Under the pieces are notes generated by a model. That model saw only the letters and a list, made by a program, of their open reading frames with translations, ran no database searches and was not told where the DNA came from. A DNA stretch of 64,000 nucleotides. It comes from Acidovorax sp. (GTDB lineage: Bacteria; Pseudomonadota; Gammaproteobacteria; Burkholderiales; Burkholderiaceae_C). The stretch lies in contig NZ_JAJTBB010000021.1 in assembly GCF_021287135.1 (NCBI RefSeq), forward strand, positions 124,001 to 188,000, in the 5' to 3' direction. The position numbers and the translations under genes were made by a program. Below, one piece after another: positions 56,261 to 64,000 of the stretch. Every line of letters starts with the position of its first letter. Position 1 is the stretch's first letter.

Positions 56261-56317
56261 TCAAGGCTTTTTGGCCTCTGGCCCTTGGTGGACAAGCGCA
56301 AGCAGCTATCAAAAACA
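56261..56317. repeat. Comamonadaceae dispersed repeat, copy 3
   Basis: TCAAGGCTTTTTGGCCTCTG through core AAGCGCAAGCAGCTAT (56294-56309) to CAAAAACA. It fills most of the 91-base gap between the second ATPase and first permease genes. The insertion does not break either gene; the permease ribosome-binding site GGAAGGATTCGC follows it. Confidence 0.75.
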
Positions 56318-56336
56318 GAGTGGAAGGATTCGCAGC

Positions 56337-57323
56337 ATGAGCGCCGCCCGTGATTTCGACTGGAAGCCGCTGGCCCTGGTGCCGGCGCTGGCGCTGCTGG
56401 TGCTGCCCTTCGTGGGCTCGCCCAGCACCTGGCTCACGCTCACGGTGGCGGGGCTGGCCATGGGCATGATCATCTTCATCATTGCCTCGGGCCTGACGCT
56501 GGTGTTCGGCCTCATGGACGTGCTGAACTTCGGCCACGGCGTGTTCATCGCACTGGGCGCCTTCGTGGCCACCAGCGTGCTGGGCGCCATGGGCGACTAC
56601 ACGCAAAGCACCGAGCTGTGGCGCAACCTGCTGGCCGTGCTGCCCGCCATGGTGGTGGCCATGGCCGTGGCGGGGGCCGTGGGCCTGGCGTTCGAGCGCT
56701 TCATCGTGCGGCCGGTGTACGGCCAGCACTTGAAGCAGATCCTCATCACCATGGGCGGCATGATCATTGGCGAGGAGTTCATCAAGGTCATCTGGGGCCC
56801 CGCGCAGATCCCGCTGCCGCTGCCCGAGGGCATGCGCGGCTCGCTGCTGGTGGGCGACGCCGCCATCGAGAAGTACCGCCTCATCGCCGTGGTGGTGGGC
56901 CTGGTGGTGTTCGGCGTGCTGGCCTGGACGCTGTCGCGCACTAAGGTCGGCCTGCTCATCCGCGCCGGCGTGCAGGACCGCGAGATGGTCGAGAGCCTGG
57001 GCTACCGCATCCGCCGCCTGTTCGTGGGCGTGTTCGTGGTGGGCTCGGCCCTGGCCGGCCTGGGCGGCGTGATGTGGGGGCTGTACCAGCAGAACGTGGT
57101 GCCGCAGATGGGCGCGCAGGTCAACGTGCTGATCTTCATCGTCATCATCATCGGCGGCCTGGGCAGCACGGGCGGCGCGCTCATCGGTGCGCTGCTGGTG
57201 GGGCTGATGGCCAACTACACCGGCTTCCTGGCGCCCAAGGTGGCGCTGTTCTCCAACATCGCGCTGATGGTGGCCATTCTTTTGTGGCGCCCCCAAGGCG
57301 TATACCCGGTCGCCAATCGCTGA
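56337..57323 (+). CDS. ABC transporter permease, LivH-like
   Basis: 328 residues with about eight helices. Motifs of the LivH family are ASGLTLVFGLMDVLNFGHGVFIALGAFVA near the N-terminus, ERFIVRPVYGQHLKQILITMG and the EAA-like loop QDREMVESLGYRIRRLFVGVFVVGSALAGLGG. It forms half of the inner-membrane channel. The start MSAARD follows GGAAGGATTCGCAGC after the dispersed repeat; the next gene starts 16 bases after its stop. Confidence 0.92.
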   Translation: MSAARDFDWKPLALVPALALLVLPFVGSPSTWLTLTVAGLAMGMIIFIIASGLTLVFGLMDVLNFGHGVFIALGAFVATSVLGAMGDYTQSTELWRNLLAVLPAMVVAMAVAGAVGLAFERFIVRPVYGQHLKQILITMGGMIIGEEFIKVIWGPAQIPLPLPEGMRGSLLVGDAAIEKYRLIAVVVGLVVFGVLAWTLSRTKVGLLIRAGVQDREMVESLGYRIRRLFVGVFVVGSALAGLGGVMWGLYQQNVVPQMGAQVNVLIFIVIIIGGLGSTGGALIGALLVGLMANYTGFLAPKVALFSNIALMVAILLWRPQGVYPVANR

Positions 57324-57339
57324 TGAGGAGCCGACTGAC

Positions 57340-58413
57340 ATGCTGAACCGACTTCTCTCTGGCGACTACCCGCGCAGCAAGGTGCTGGCGGTGATCCTGG
57401 TGGCCATCTTCCTGGGCCTGGCTTTCGCGCCGTTCGTGTTTCCGGGCGTCAAGGCGCTGTCCGTGGCGGCCAAGGTGCTGATCTTCGTGGTGCTGGTGGC
57501 CAGCTTTGACCTGCTGCTGGGCTACACGGGCATCGTGAGCTTTGCGCACACCATGTTCTTCGGCATCGGGGCGTATGGCATTGCGGTGGCCACCACGCGC
57601 ATGGGGCCCACGTGGTCGGCGCTGGCGGTGGGCCTGGCCGGCGCGCTGGTGCTGTCACTGCTGCTGTCGCTGGCCGTGGGGCTGTTCTCGCTGCGCGTGC
57701 GGGCCATCTTCTTCGCCATGATCACGCTGGCCGTGGCGGCCGCGTTCCAGACGCTGGCCTCGCAGCTGTCGGACATCACGGGCGGCGAGGACGGCCTGAC
57801 CTTCAAGGTGCCCGAGATCCTCTCGCCCAGCTTCGAGCCGTTTGACGACCCGTTCCTGGGCGTCACCCTCGACGGGCGCCTGATCTGCTACTACCTGCTG
57901 TTCGTCGCCGCCGTCGCGCTGGTGCTGGCCTTGCTGCGCATCGTGAACTCGCCCTTCGGCCGCGTGCTGCAGGCCATCCGCGAGAACGAGTTCCGCGCCG
58001 AGGCCATCGGCTACCGCGTGGTGGTGTACCGCACCACGTCCAGCGTGCTGTCGGCGTTGTTCGCCACGCTGGCGGGCGCGATGCTCGCGCTCTGGCTGCG
58101 CTACAACGGGCCGGACACCTCGCTCAGCTTCGAAATCATGATGGACTGCCTGCTCATCGTGGTGATTGGCGGCATGGGCACGATCTACGGCTCGGCCATC
58201 GGCGCCGTGCTGTTCCTGGTGGCGCAAAGCTACCTGCAGGACCTGCTGCGCCTGGGCAGCGAGGCCGCGGCCGGGTTGCCCTGGCTGTCCGCCGTGCTGT
58301 CCCCCGACCGCTGGCTGCTGTGGCTGGGCGTGCTGTTTGTTCTGTCGGTGTATTACTTCCCCACCGGTGTGGTGGGGCGCCTGCGCGCGGCAGCGGCGCG
58401 CAGAGCGGCCTGA
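57340..58413 (+). CDS. ABC transporter permease, LivM-like
   Basis: 357 residues. LLLGYTGIVSFAHTMFFGIGAYG and the EAA-like loop RVLQAIRENEFRAEAIGYRVVVYRTTSSVLSAL identify a LivM permease, with about nine or ten helices and a basic C-terminus. It completes the channel with the LivH-like protein. The ribosome-binding site is ATGAGGAGCCGACTGAC. The 3-hydroxybutyrate oligomer hydrolase gene begins 130 bases downstream with no terminator in between. Confidence 0.92.
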   Translation: MLNRLLSGDYPRSKVLAVILVAIFLGLAFAPFVFPGVKALSVAAKVLIFVVLVASFDLLLGYTGIVSFAHTMFFGIGAYGIAVATTRMGPTWSALAVGLAGALVLSLLLSLAVGLFSLRVRAIFFAMITLAVAAAFQTLASQLSDITGGEDGLTFKVPEILSPSFEPFDDPFLGVTLDGRLICYYLLFVAAVALVLALLRIVNSPFGRVLQAIRENEFRAEAIGYRVVVYRTTSSVLSALFATLAGAMLALWLRYNGPDTSLSFEIMMDCLLIVVIGGMGTIYGSAIGAVLFLVAQSYLQDLLRLGSEAAAGLPWLSAVLSPDRWLLWLGVLFVLSVYYFPTGVVGRLRAAAARRAA

Positions 58414-58542
58414 GGGGCGCGCGAGAACCCGCAGGACAAGAAGGAAGGAAGAGGGAGCCGGTGCGCACCATTCACGCCAGAGGAACGGGCCGCCACGGTC
58501 GCTGTGCACACACACGTCAAACGACAACTGGAGACAAAGCAC

Positions 58543-60687
58543 ATGAAGCTATGGATGACCCCCCCTGCGGGCCTGCGCCCGCTGCTTCCCGCCGCCCTGG
58601 CGGCCGCTGCGCTGGCGGCCTGCGGGGGCAGCGACAGCGAAGGCCCCATCAACGCCAAGCCCGGCTACCTGGGGCCCATCACCGAGACGAGCTATGACGG
58701 CGCCACCGATGACCTGCTCACCGCGGGCCTCGGTGCCTCCGGCCTGGCGGCCGCCGTGCCGCCGCCGTATGCCGACCCCCTCAAGCCCACGGCCGCGGAA
58801 CTGCGCCGTGCGGCCATCCATGCCAATTACCGCGCCATGCTCGACATGACCGCGGCCGGTGGCTACGGCCTGCTCTATGGCCCCAACGTGGACGCTCAGG
58901 GCAAGCCCGTGGCAGGGGAGGGCAAGGTGGCGGGCACCGAATACATCGCCTTCGCGGACGATGGCTCGGGCCGCAAGAACGTGACGCTGATGGTGCAGGT
59001 GCCTGCCAGCTTCAACCCTCAGAAGCCGTGCATGATCACCGCCACGGCTTCGGGCTCGCGCGGCGTGTACGGCGGCATCTCCACGGGCGAATGGGGCCTC
59101 AAGCGCGGCTGTGCCGTGGCCTATTCCGACAAGGGCACGGGCGGGGCGCCGCACGATCTGCAAAACGACACCGTGCCGCTGATGGACGGTACGCGCACCA
59201 CCGCCACGGCCGCCGGCCGGCGTGCCGCTTTCAACGCCGGCCTCACGTCGGCCGAGCTGGCGGCCTTCAACACCGCCACGCCGAATCGCTTCGCGTTCAA
59301 GCATGCGCACTCGGGCCAGAATTCCGAGAAAGACTGGGGCACCACTACGCTGCAGGCCGTGGAGTTCGGCTACTACGTGCTCAACCAGCGCTATGGCGAC
59401 ACCAACGCCGCGGGCGAGCGCTTGAAGACCCTCACGCCGGCCAACACCATCGTCATTGCCTCCAGCATCTCCAACGGCGGCGGCGCGGCCATCGCCGCGG
59501 CGGAGCAGGACACGCGCGGGCTCATCAGTGGCGTGGCCGTGTCCGAGCCCGCACTGGAACTGCCCGCCAACCCGGGCGTCACCGTGCGCCGCGGCACCGC
59601 CGAGGTGCCGGTCGTGGGCAAGACGCTGGTGGACTTCACCACCTACGCCAACCTGTTCCAGGCGTGCGCGGCGCTGGCCCCTTCGGTGAGCGCCAGCCCC
59701 TACGCCGCCGGCTTCGCCACTGGCTTTGCCAGCGCGGCGCTGCCCATTGCCCCCAACCGCTGCGCGGCGCTGCGGGGCGCCGGCCTGCTCACGGCAGGCA
59801 CGACGGCGGGGCAGGCCGAGGAAGCGCTGCAGAAGCTGCAGGCCTATGGCTGGGAGCCCGAGTCCAACGACCTGCATGCGTCGCTGGCCGCCTTCGAGGT
59901 GGCGCCCGCGGTGGCCGTGACCTTTGCCAACAGCCTGTCGCGCAGCAGCGTGAAGGATCACCTGTGCGGCTACAGCTATGCGGCCACAGCCGCCAACGGC
60001 GCGGTGGAGCCTCTGGCCCCGGCGGCGCTGGCGGGCCTGTTTGCCACGGGCAACGGCGTGCCGCCCACGGGCGGCGTGCAGCTCGTCAACAACCGGGGCA
60101 AGCTGGGGCCGGTCCGCGACTTTCTGTCGGTGTCCGAGTCCGGCCTGCCCGACTGGAACACGGCCGGGGCGCTGTGCCTGCGCCGCCTGGTCACGGGGAC
60201 GGACACCGCGGCCCGGCAGCTGCAGGCTGGCGTGGACGAAACCCGCCGCACGGGCAACCTGCGCGGCAAGCCCACGGTGATCGTGCACGGCCGGGCCGAT
60301 GCGCTGCTGCCCGTGAGCCACACCTCCCGCCCCTATGCCGCGCTGAACCGCAAGGTGGAGGGTCCGGCCAGCAAGCTCAGCTACGTGGAGGTCACCAACG
60401 CCCAGCACTTCGACAGCTTCATCGGCCTGCCCGCCGTGCTGCCGGGCTACGACACGCGCTACGTGCCGCTGCATGTGTACCTGAACCGCGCGCTCGACGC
60501 CGTGTACGAGCACCTGGCCAACGGCAAGGCGTTGCCCGCAAGCCAGGTGGTGCGCACCGTGCCCCGCGGCGGCGTGCCGGGCAGCGCGCCCGCCATCACG
60601 GCGGGCAACGTGCCGCCGCTGGCCAGCACCCCGGCGCCGGGCAATGCCATCGCCGTCACGGCCGGTGCGATTGCCATTCCGGACTGA
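58543..60687 (+). CDS. D-3-hydroxybutyrate oligomer hydrolase (lipoprotein)
   Basis: 714 residues. The lipobox LAAC is clear (ALAACGGSDSEGP), so the protein should be anchored to the envelope by lipid. The body matches 3-hydroxybutyrate oligomer hydrolases: PGYLGPITETSYDGATDDLLTAGLG near the N-terminus, nucleophile region SSISNGGGAAIAA with the probable serine at 310, HGRADALLPVSHTSRPY and NAQHFDSF supplying Asp and His. It hydrolyses oligomers released by PHB depolymerase to monomers or dimers. The start at MKLWMTPP follows CTGGAGACAAAGCAC; the upstream in-frame start would bury the signal peptide. Confidence 0.88.
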   Translation: MKLWMTPPAGLRPLLPAALAAAALAACGGSDSEGPINAKPGYLGPITETSYDGATDDLLTAGLGASGLAAAVPPPYADPLKPTAAELRRAAIHANYRAMLDMTAAGGYGLLYGPNVDAQGKPVAGEGKVAGTEYIAFADDGSGRKNVTLMVQVPASFNPQKPCMITATASGSRGVYGGISTGEWGLKRGCAVAYSDKGTGGAPHDLQNDTVPLMDGTRTTATAAGRRAAFNAGLTSAELAAFNTATPNRFAFKHAHSGQNSEKDWGTTTLQAVEFGYYVLNQRYGDTNAAGERLKTLTPANTIVIASSISNGGGAAIAAAEQDTRGLISGVAVSEPALELPANPGVTVRRGTAEVPVVGKTLVDFTTYANLFQACAALAPSVSASPYAAGFATGFASAALPIAPNRCAALRGAGLLTAGTTAGQAEEALQKLQAYGWEPESNDLHASLAAFEVAPAVAVTFANSLSRSSVKDHLCGYSYAATAANGAVEPLAPAALAGLFATGNGVPPTGGVQLVNNRGKLGPVRDFLSVSESGLPDWNTAGALCLRRLVTGTDTAARQLQAGVDETRRTGNLRGKPTVIVHGRADALLPVSHTSRPYAALNRKVEGPASKLSYVEVTNAQHFDSFIGLPAVLPGYDTRYVPLHVYLNRALDAVYEHLANGKALPASQVVRTVPRGGVPGSAPAITAGNVPPLASTPAPGNAIAVTAGAIAIPD

Positions 60688-60803
60688 CCCCAGGGAGCTT
60701 CGCAGCACGGAACCCCGTCCCCTCCGGCTTCAGGCATGCACGCGGGCTTGCGGCCCGCGGGCCGCCCCGGGGCCGCGGACCACACGACAAGGGACCCAAC
60801 GGC

Positions 60804-61952
60804 ATGGACAACTTCAAGGCATGGAGCCGCCACATGGCGACCGCAATGGTGCTGGCGTGGGGCGCTGCGCTGGCGCTGCCGCTGGCTGCGGCCGAGATCG
60901 TGGTCGGCCAGGTGGCGCCGCTGTCGGGCGTGCTGGCCAGCACCGGCGCGCAGATGGTGCTGGGCGGCAAGATCTACTTCGACTGGGTCAACGCCCAGGG
61001 GGGCATCCACGGCGCCACGGTGCGCCAGGAGGTGCTGGACGACGCCTACCAGGTGGCCGACACCGTCAAGCTCACCCGTGCGCTGCTGGCGCGGCCTGAA
61101 GTGGTGGCGCTCTACGGCTTTGCCGGCACGGCCAACATCACGCAGCTGCTGGCCGATGGCGTGCTGGAGCAGGGCGGCGCCGCGCTGGTGGCGCCCTACA
61201 CCGGCGGTGAATCCCTGCGCAGCCCGTTCAACCCCTGGATCTTCCACGTGCGCGCGGGCTACGCCGACGAGGCCGAGCACATGGTGCAGCAGCTCACCAC
61301 GCTGGGCATGGCCCGCGTCGCCGTGATGTACCAGGACGACGGCTTTGGCAAGGCCGGCCTGGCCGGCGTGCAGGCGGCCCTCGCCAAGCGCAACCTTTCG
61401 CTCGTGGTGGCCGCAGGCTATGAGCGCAACACCGACCAGGTGGACGAGGCCGTGAAGGCCATCCAGGGCGCGGACGTGCAGGCGGTGATCATGATTGCCG
61501 TGAACAAGCCGGCTGCGGCCTTCATCCGGCGCTACCGCGAGTGGGGCGGTGGGGCGCAGCTCTACAACATCTCGGTCGCCGATCCCGCAGAGATCGTGAA
61601 GATCGCCGGCCTCAAGAACGCCCACGGCCTGGGCATCAGCCAGGTGGTGCCCTATCCCTATCGGCCGCAGTTGCCCGCCGTGCGCGAGTACCACGCGCTG
61701 CTCAAGCAATACGCGCCCGGTGCAGAGGTCAGCTACACGAGCTTCGAGCAGTTCCTGGGTGCCAAGGTGCTGGTGGAAGCGCTGCGCCGCGCGGGCCCCG
61801 CGCCGTCGCGGGCCAAGGTGGTCAAGGCGCTGGAGTCTTTGCAGAACTACGACCTGGGCGGCATCGCGCTCGGGTATTCGCCCACCAACCGCGTGGGGTC
61901 GCGCTTTGTCGAGGTGACGGTCATTGGCAGCAATGGCCGCCTGATGAAGTAG
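60804..61952 (+). CDS. Second ABC periplasmic binding protein (branched-chain amino acid type)
   Basis: 382 residues. Signal peptide to about residue 30 (LPLAAAEIV). The mature protein begins IVVGQVAPLSGVLASTGAQMVLGGKIYFDWVNAQGGIHG, with VALYGFAGTANITQLL and VAVMYQDDGFGKAGLAGVQAALAKR, the typical periplasmic type 1 receptor. It differs clearly from the first binding protein of this block, so it is not a recent duplicate and may bring a second ligand, such as a dimer, to the same channel. It follows the oligomer hydrolase gene by 116 bases. GACAAGGGACC precedes the start. Confidence 0.9.
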   Translation: MDNFKAWSRHMATAMVLAWGAALALPLAAAEIVVGQVAPLSGVLASTGAQMVLGGKIYFDWVNAQGGIHGATVRQEVLDDAYQVADTVKLTRALLARPEVVALYGFAGTANITQLLADGVLEQGGAALVAPYTGGESLRSPFNPWIFHVRAGYADEAEHMVQQLTTLGMARVAVMYQDDGFGKAGLAGVQAALAKRNLSLVVAAGYERNTDQVDEAVKAIQGADVQAVIMIAVNKPAAAFIRRYREWGGGAQLYNISVADPAEIVKIAGLKNAHGLGISQVVPYPYRPQLPAVREYHALLKQYAPGAEVSYTSFEQFLGAKVLVEALRRAGPAPSRAKVVKALESLQNYDLGGIALGYSPTNRVGSRFVEVTVIGSNGRLMK

Positions 61953-62007
61953 CGGCCCCGGCCCTTGGTTTTCTCTTGTCTGTTGTTGTTCCCAAAAGGT
62001 TGCTCAC

Positions 62008-62898
62008 ATGGTACCCACATCGCGCTACGCCACTTGCGCTGGTTATGAGATCCACTACATGGAGTGGGGTGCGCCCGATGCTCCGGTGGTGATTGCCTGG
62101 CATGGCCTGGCGCGCACCGGGCGGGACATGGACGAACTGGCCGCGCACCTGGCGCCACGCTACCGCGTGATCTGCCCCGACACCCTGGGCCGCGGGCTGA
62201 GCCAGTGGGCGCGGGACCCGGCCGCGGAATACCAGCTGGCGTTCTATGCCCGCATCGCTGCAGAGCTGTTTGACCGGCTGGGCATCGAACGGGCGCACTG
62301 GGTGGGCACGTCCATGGGCGGAGCCATCGGCACGGTGTGCGCCTCGGGCCTGTTCCAGCCGCAGCTCAAGGAGCGCATCACCAGCCTGGTGCTCAACGAC
62401 AACGCGCCCTGCCTGGCCGAAGCGGCCTTGCAGCGCATCCGTTCCTACGCTGGCGCGCCGCCCGCGTTCGACACCGTGCTGGAGCTGGAGGCCTTCTTCC
62501 GGCAGGTGTACCAGCCCTACGGGTGGCTCAGCGACGCCCAGTGGCGGCGCCTGACGGAAACCTCCACCCGCCGCCTGGCCGACGGCCGCGTGACGCCCCA
62601 TTACGACCCGGCCATGGTGCAGCAATTCACCATGCACGCCAACGACTACCTCATCTGGGACCACTACGACGCGCTGGACATTCCCGTGCTGTGCCTGCGC
62701 GGCGAGCAGTCCGACCTGGTGCTGCGGGAAACGACGGCCGAGATGCTCACGCGCGGCCCCGGCCTGCGCGGCCTGACGCGCGTGGTGGAAGTGCCGGGCT
62801 GCGGCCACGCGCCCGCGCTGAACGTGCCCGAGCACTATGCGCTGGTGGATGCCGCGCTGCACGGCGCGCAGGTGCGGGCCGGCACCGTGCTGGGCTGA
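62008..62898 (+). CDS. Alpha/beta hydrolase
   Basis: 296 residues with no signal peptide. The alpha/beta hydrolase motifs are the oxyanion region VIAWHGLARTGRDMDELAAHLAPRYRVICPDTLGRGLS, the nucleophile elbow GTSMGG with S102, an acid near LCLRGEQSDLVL and the histidine in VPGCGHAPAL. Position after the oligomer hydrolase and second receptor genes suggests a cytoplasmic esterase cleaving imported 3-hydroxybutyrate dimers, but the sequence alone does not tell. It is probably the last gene of the block. AAAAGGTTGCTCAC is the ribosome-binding site. Confidence 0.88.
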   Translation: MVPTSRYATCAGYEIHYMEWGAPDAPVVIAWHGLARTGRDMDELAAHLAPRYRVICPDTLGRGLSQWARDPAAEYQLAFYARIAAELFDRLGIERAHWVGTSMGGAIGTVCASGLFQPQLKERITSLVLNDNAPCLAEAALQRIRSYAGAPPAFDTVLELEAFFRQVYQPYGWLSDAQWRRLTETSTRRLADGRVTPHYDPAMVQQFTMHANDYLIWDHYDALDIPVLCLRGEQSDLVLRETTAEMLTRGPGLRGLTRVVEVPGCGHAPALNVPEHYALVDAALHGAQVRAGTVLG

Positions 62899-62911
62899 GC
62901 GGCTGGGCTGG

Positions 62912-63223
62912 TTATCCCAGGTGGTCGCTTGATGGCACGCTGGTGCCCCCGCCGTGCGGCCCTTCTTCCCGCCGCACGGTTTCCCCGGTGCGGACGATCC
63001 GAAAGGTGGACTCGTCCAGCCGCTCCACCGGGGAGCCGTCCGGCAGCGCAAAACCGGTGCTCCCGCCGTTCCAGTGCAGTCCGCCCACCGCATCTTCACG
63101 AAGTTGTGCCGGCGCCTTGGTGATCACAAACGGCTGGCCTTGCGCATTTCGGGCCGTGAACTGCTCTGCGACCCCGCTGTTCTCCGTGGCAGCCAAAGAG
63201 GCCCCCTCGTCAGCGCGTGGCAT
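62912..63223 (-). CDS. Hypothetical protein (103 aa)
   Basis: 103 residues beginning MPRADEGASLAATENSG. Composition is balanced, with a central EQFTARNAQGQPFVITKAPAQLREDAVGGLHWNGGSTGFALPDG read here in parts as beta-like, and a Gly/Ser-rich end. I do not recognise a family. Its start lies inside the end of the upstream lipoprotein gene (14-base overlap), so it is probably coupled to it. There is no signal peptide or membrane segment. It converges with the alpha/beta hydrolase gene, stops 13 bases apart. Confidence 0.5.
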   Translation of the reverse strand: MPRADEGASLAATENSGVAEQFTARNAQGQPFVITKAPAQLREDAVGGLHWNGGSTGFALPDGSPVERLDESTFRIVRTGETVRREEGPHGGGTSVPSSDHLG

Positions 63224-63728
63224 TGCCGGTGCTGCTGTTGGGGGTGCTGTTGGTCGAGCCGGCGTTGGCGCCGGCGCTGCCCGGTGTAGAGGACGAAGCT
63301 CCTGGGGCACCAGCGCCAGCGTCGGTACCCGAGGACCCCGTGCCGGTGGTGCCTCCGGAACCGGAGGCACCGCTCTCCCCACTGCCGGTGCCCCCGGCGG
63401 CGCCAGGCGACGGACTGGGCGATGTCGGTGATGTGGGCGCTGTGGCCCCCATGCCTCCCACTGAGCTGGACGTGCCGGATGCCTCGGCACCGCCGCTGCC
63501 CGTGCTGTTGCCCATGGTCGGCGTCCCTGGCGCGCCGGTGCCAGCCCCGGGCGCGCTGGCACCTGACGGGGACGAAATGGGCGGCGTCTTGTCGGCCTTG
63601 CGGTCGCAGGCGGCCAGGGCCAGTGCGGCCACAGCGATCAGCGGAACCGCCACCCAGTGCCGCAAGGTCGCCGGGCGGGCCGGGGAAGCGGTGGGGGCTG
63701 CGAAGGGGGAGCGGGTCAGTGTGTTCAT
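63210..63728 (-). CDS. Low-complexity lipoprotein (Gly/Ser/Ala/Thr-rich)
   Basis: 172 residues. A signal sequence with lipobox LAAC (VALALAACDRKADKTP) is followed by about 125 residues composed almost only of Gly, Ser, Ala, Thr and Pro (for example SGASGSGGTTGTGSSG), without recognisable fold. It should be a flexible, disordered lipid-anchored protein, perhaps a cell-surface spacer. The start follows AAGGAAACCTTC. It is upstream of, and overlaps, the small hypothetical gene, and lies downstream of the CPBP-like gene in the same direction. Confidence 0.7.
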   Translation of the reverse strand: MNTLTRSPFAAPTASPARPATLRHWVAVPLIAVAALALAACDRKADKTPPISSPSGASAPGAGTGAPGTPTMGNSTGSGGAEASGTSSSVGGMGATAPTSPTSPSPSPGAAGGTGSGESGASGSGGTTGTGSSGTDAGAGAPGASSSTPGSAGANAGSTNSTPNSSTGNATR

Positions 63729-63835
63729 GAAGGTTTCCTTTGCGAAAAGAAGCAAGGGCGATGGCCGCCCCGGAGAACCCATGGTGGAATGCGCCCCCGC
63801 CTGCCCGGGTAGGACGCCAGCGACAAAACAAACCC

Positions 63836-64000
63836 TTACGGGCGATCCAGGTCTTCGGTGGGGCCGGACGCACGCCGCCAGGCGGCCGCCACCGCCACTG
63901 CCAGCACCATCACCACGGTGCTGCCCACCGCCGCCACCAGCCCCCGGCCCGGCGCCGTGGCCACCAGAAAGTTGAAGGCCGTGTGCCACACCGCCACCAC
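63836..64000 (-). CDS. C-terminal fragment of a probable CPBP-family membrane protein (cut by window edge)
   Basis: The last 54 residues of a membrane protein that enters from the right edge. The sequence VVAVWHTAFNFLVATAPG fits the last conserved histidine motif (HxxFN) of CPBP/CAAX-protease-like proteins, followed by one more hydrophobic segment (VGSTVVMVLAVAVAAAW) and a short charged tail ending TEDLDRP. With so little sequence the family call is tentative. The lipoprotein gene follows about 110 bases downstream. Confidence 0.5.
   Translation of the reverse strand: MVAVWHTAFNFLVATAPGRGLVAAVGSTVVMVLAVAVAAAWRRASGPTEDLDRP

Noticed and set aside
62933-62947. TGGCACGCTGGTGCC, looks like a sigma-54 promoter
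   Set aside because: The distance between GG and GC is nine bases instead of ten, and it would point into the reverse side of minus-strand genes.

Overview
The window looks like a chromosomal segment of a Comamonadaceae betaproteobacterium, Acidovorax-like. It is GC-rich throughout. It carries three copies of a short dispersed repeat with the core AAGCGCAAGCAGCTAT that I associate with this family. Its gene families (Bug/Tct transporters, DUF4148, IPTL-CTERM proteins, an extracellular PHB depolymerase) fit the same group. No tRNA, rRNA, CRISPR array, insertion sequence or prophage was recognised. The first (aldehyde dehydrogenase) and last (CPBP-like membrane protein) genes are cut by the window edges.

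Layout. 1-2.5 kb: a divergent aldehyde dehydrogenase and its likely AcoR-type sigma-54 activator. 4-14.7 kb: a sulfide/persulfide locus with two ArsR-family repressors, a tripartite RND efflux system (adaptor, permease and a distant TolC), a sulfide:quinone oxidoreductase, a persulfide dioxygenase, two rhodaneses, an OsmC protein and two DUF2892 membrane proteins. The second repressor has the two cysteines of the BigR/SqrR persulfide sensors at the expected spacing and sits on face-to-face overlapping promoters. 14.9-32.4 kb: a general-stress block with a hemerythrin protein, DUF421, HPII-type catalase, isochorismatase-like hydrolase and zinc dehydrogenase. It also holds an alpha-glucan-to-trehalose operon (GlgX, TreZ and a single-chain MalQ-TreY fusion), DUF1003, DUF4142 and small membrane proteins.

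32.4-43.3 kb: an MFS transporter with a divergent LysR regulator, DUF4148, a VIT1/CCC1-like transporter, and a probable flavinylated electron-transfer module. That module comprises PepSY, a DUF2271 protein with a TGAS motif, a PepSY-flavodoxin-reductase fusion and ApbE. An AraC regulator and two IPTL-CTERM surface proteins follow. 43.4-49.2 kb: a TctDE two-component system (with HslR) divergent from a TctCBA tricarboxylate transporter. 49.3-50.1 kb: a DUF2325 gene behind a probable Fur box.

50.1-62.9 kb is the most distinctive block. A sigma-54 activator lies next to an enhancer-like palindrome and a -24/-12 promoter. These precede a branched-chain-amino-acid-type ABC transporter with two binding proteins, interleaved with an extracellular PHB depolymerase, a lipoprotein 3-hydroxybutyrate-oligomer hydrolase and an alpha/beta hydrolase. 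Read as a unit it suggests depolymerisation of external polyhydroxybutyrate, trimming of oligomers, and import of the products. The substrate assignment is an inference from gene order.
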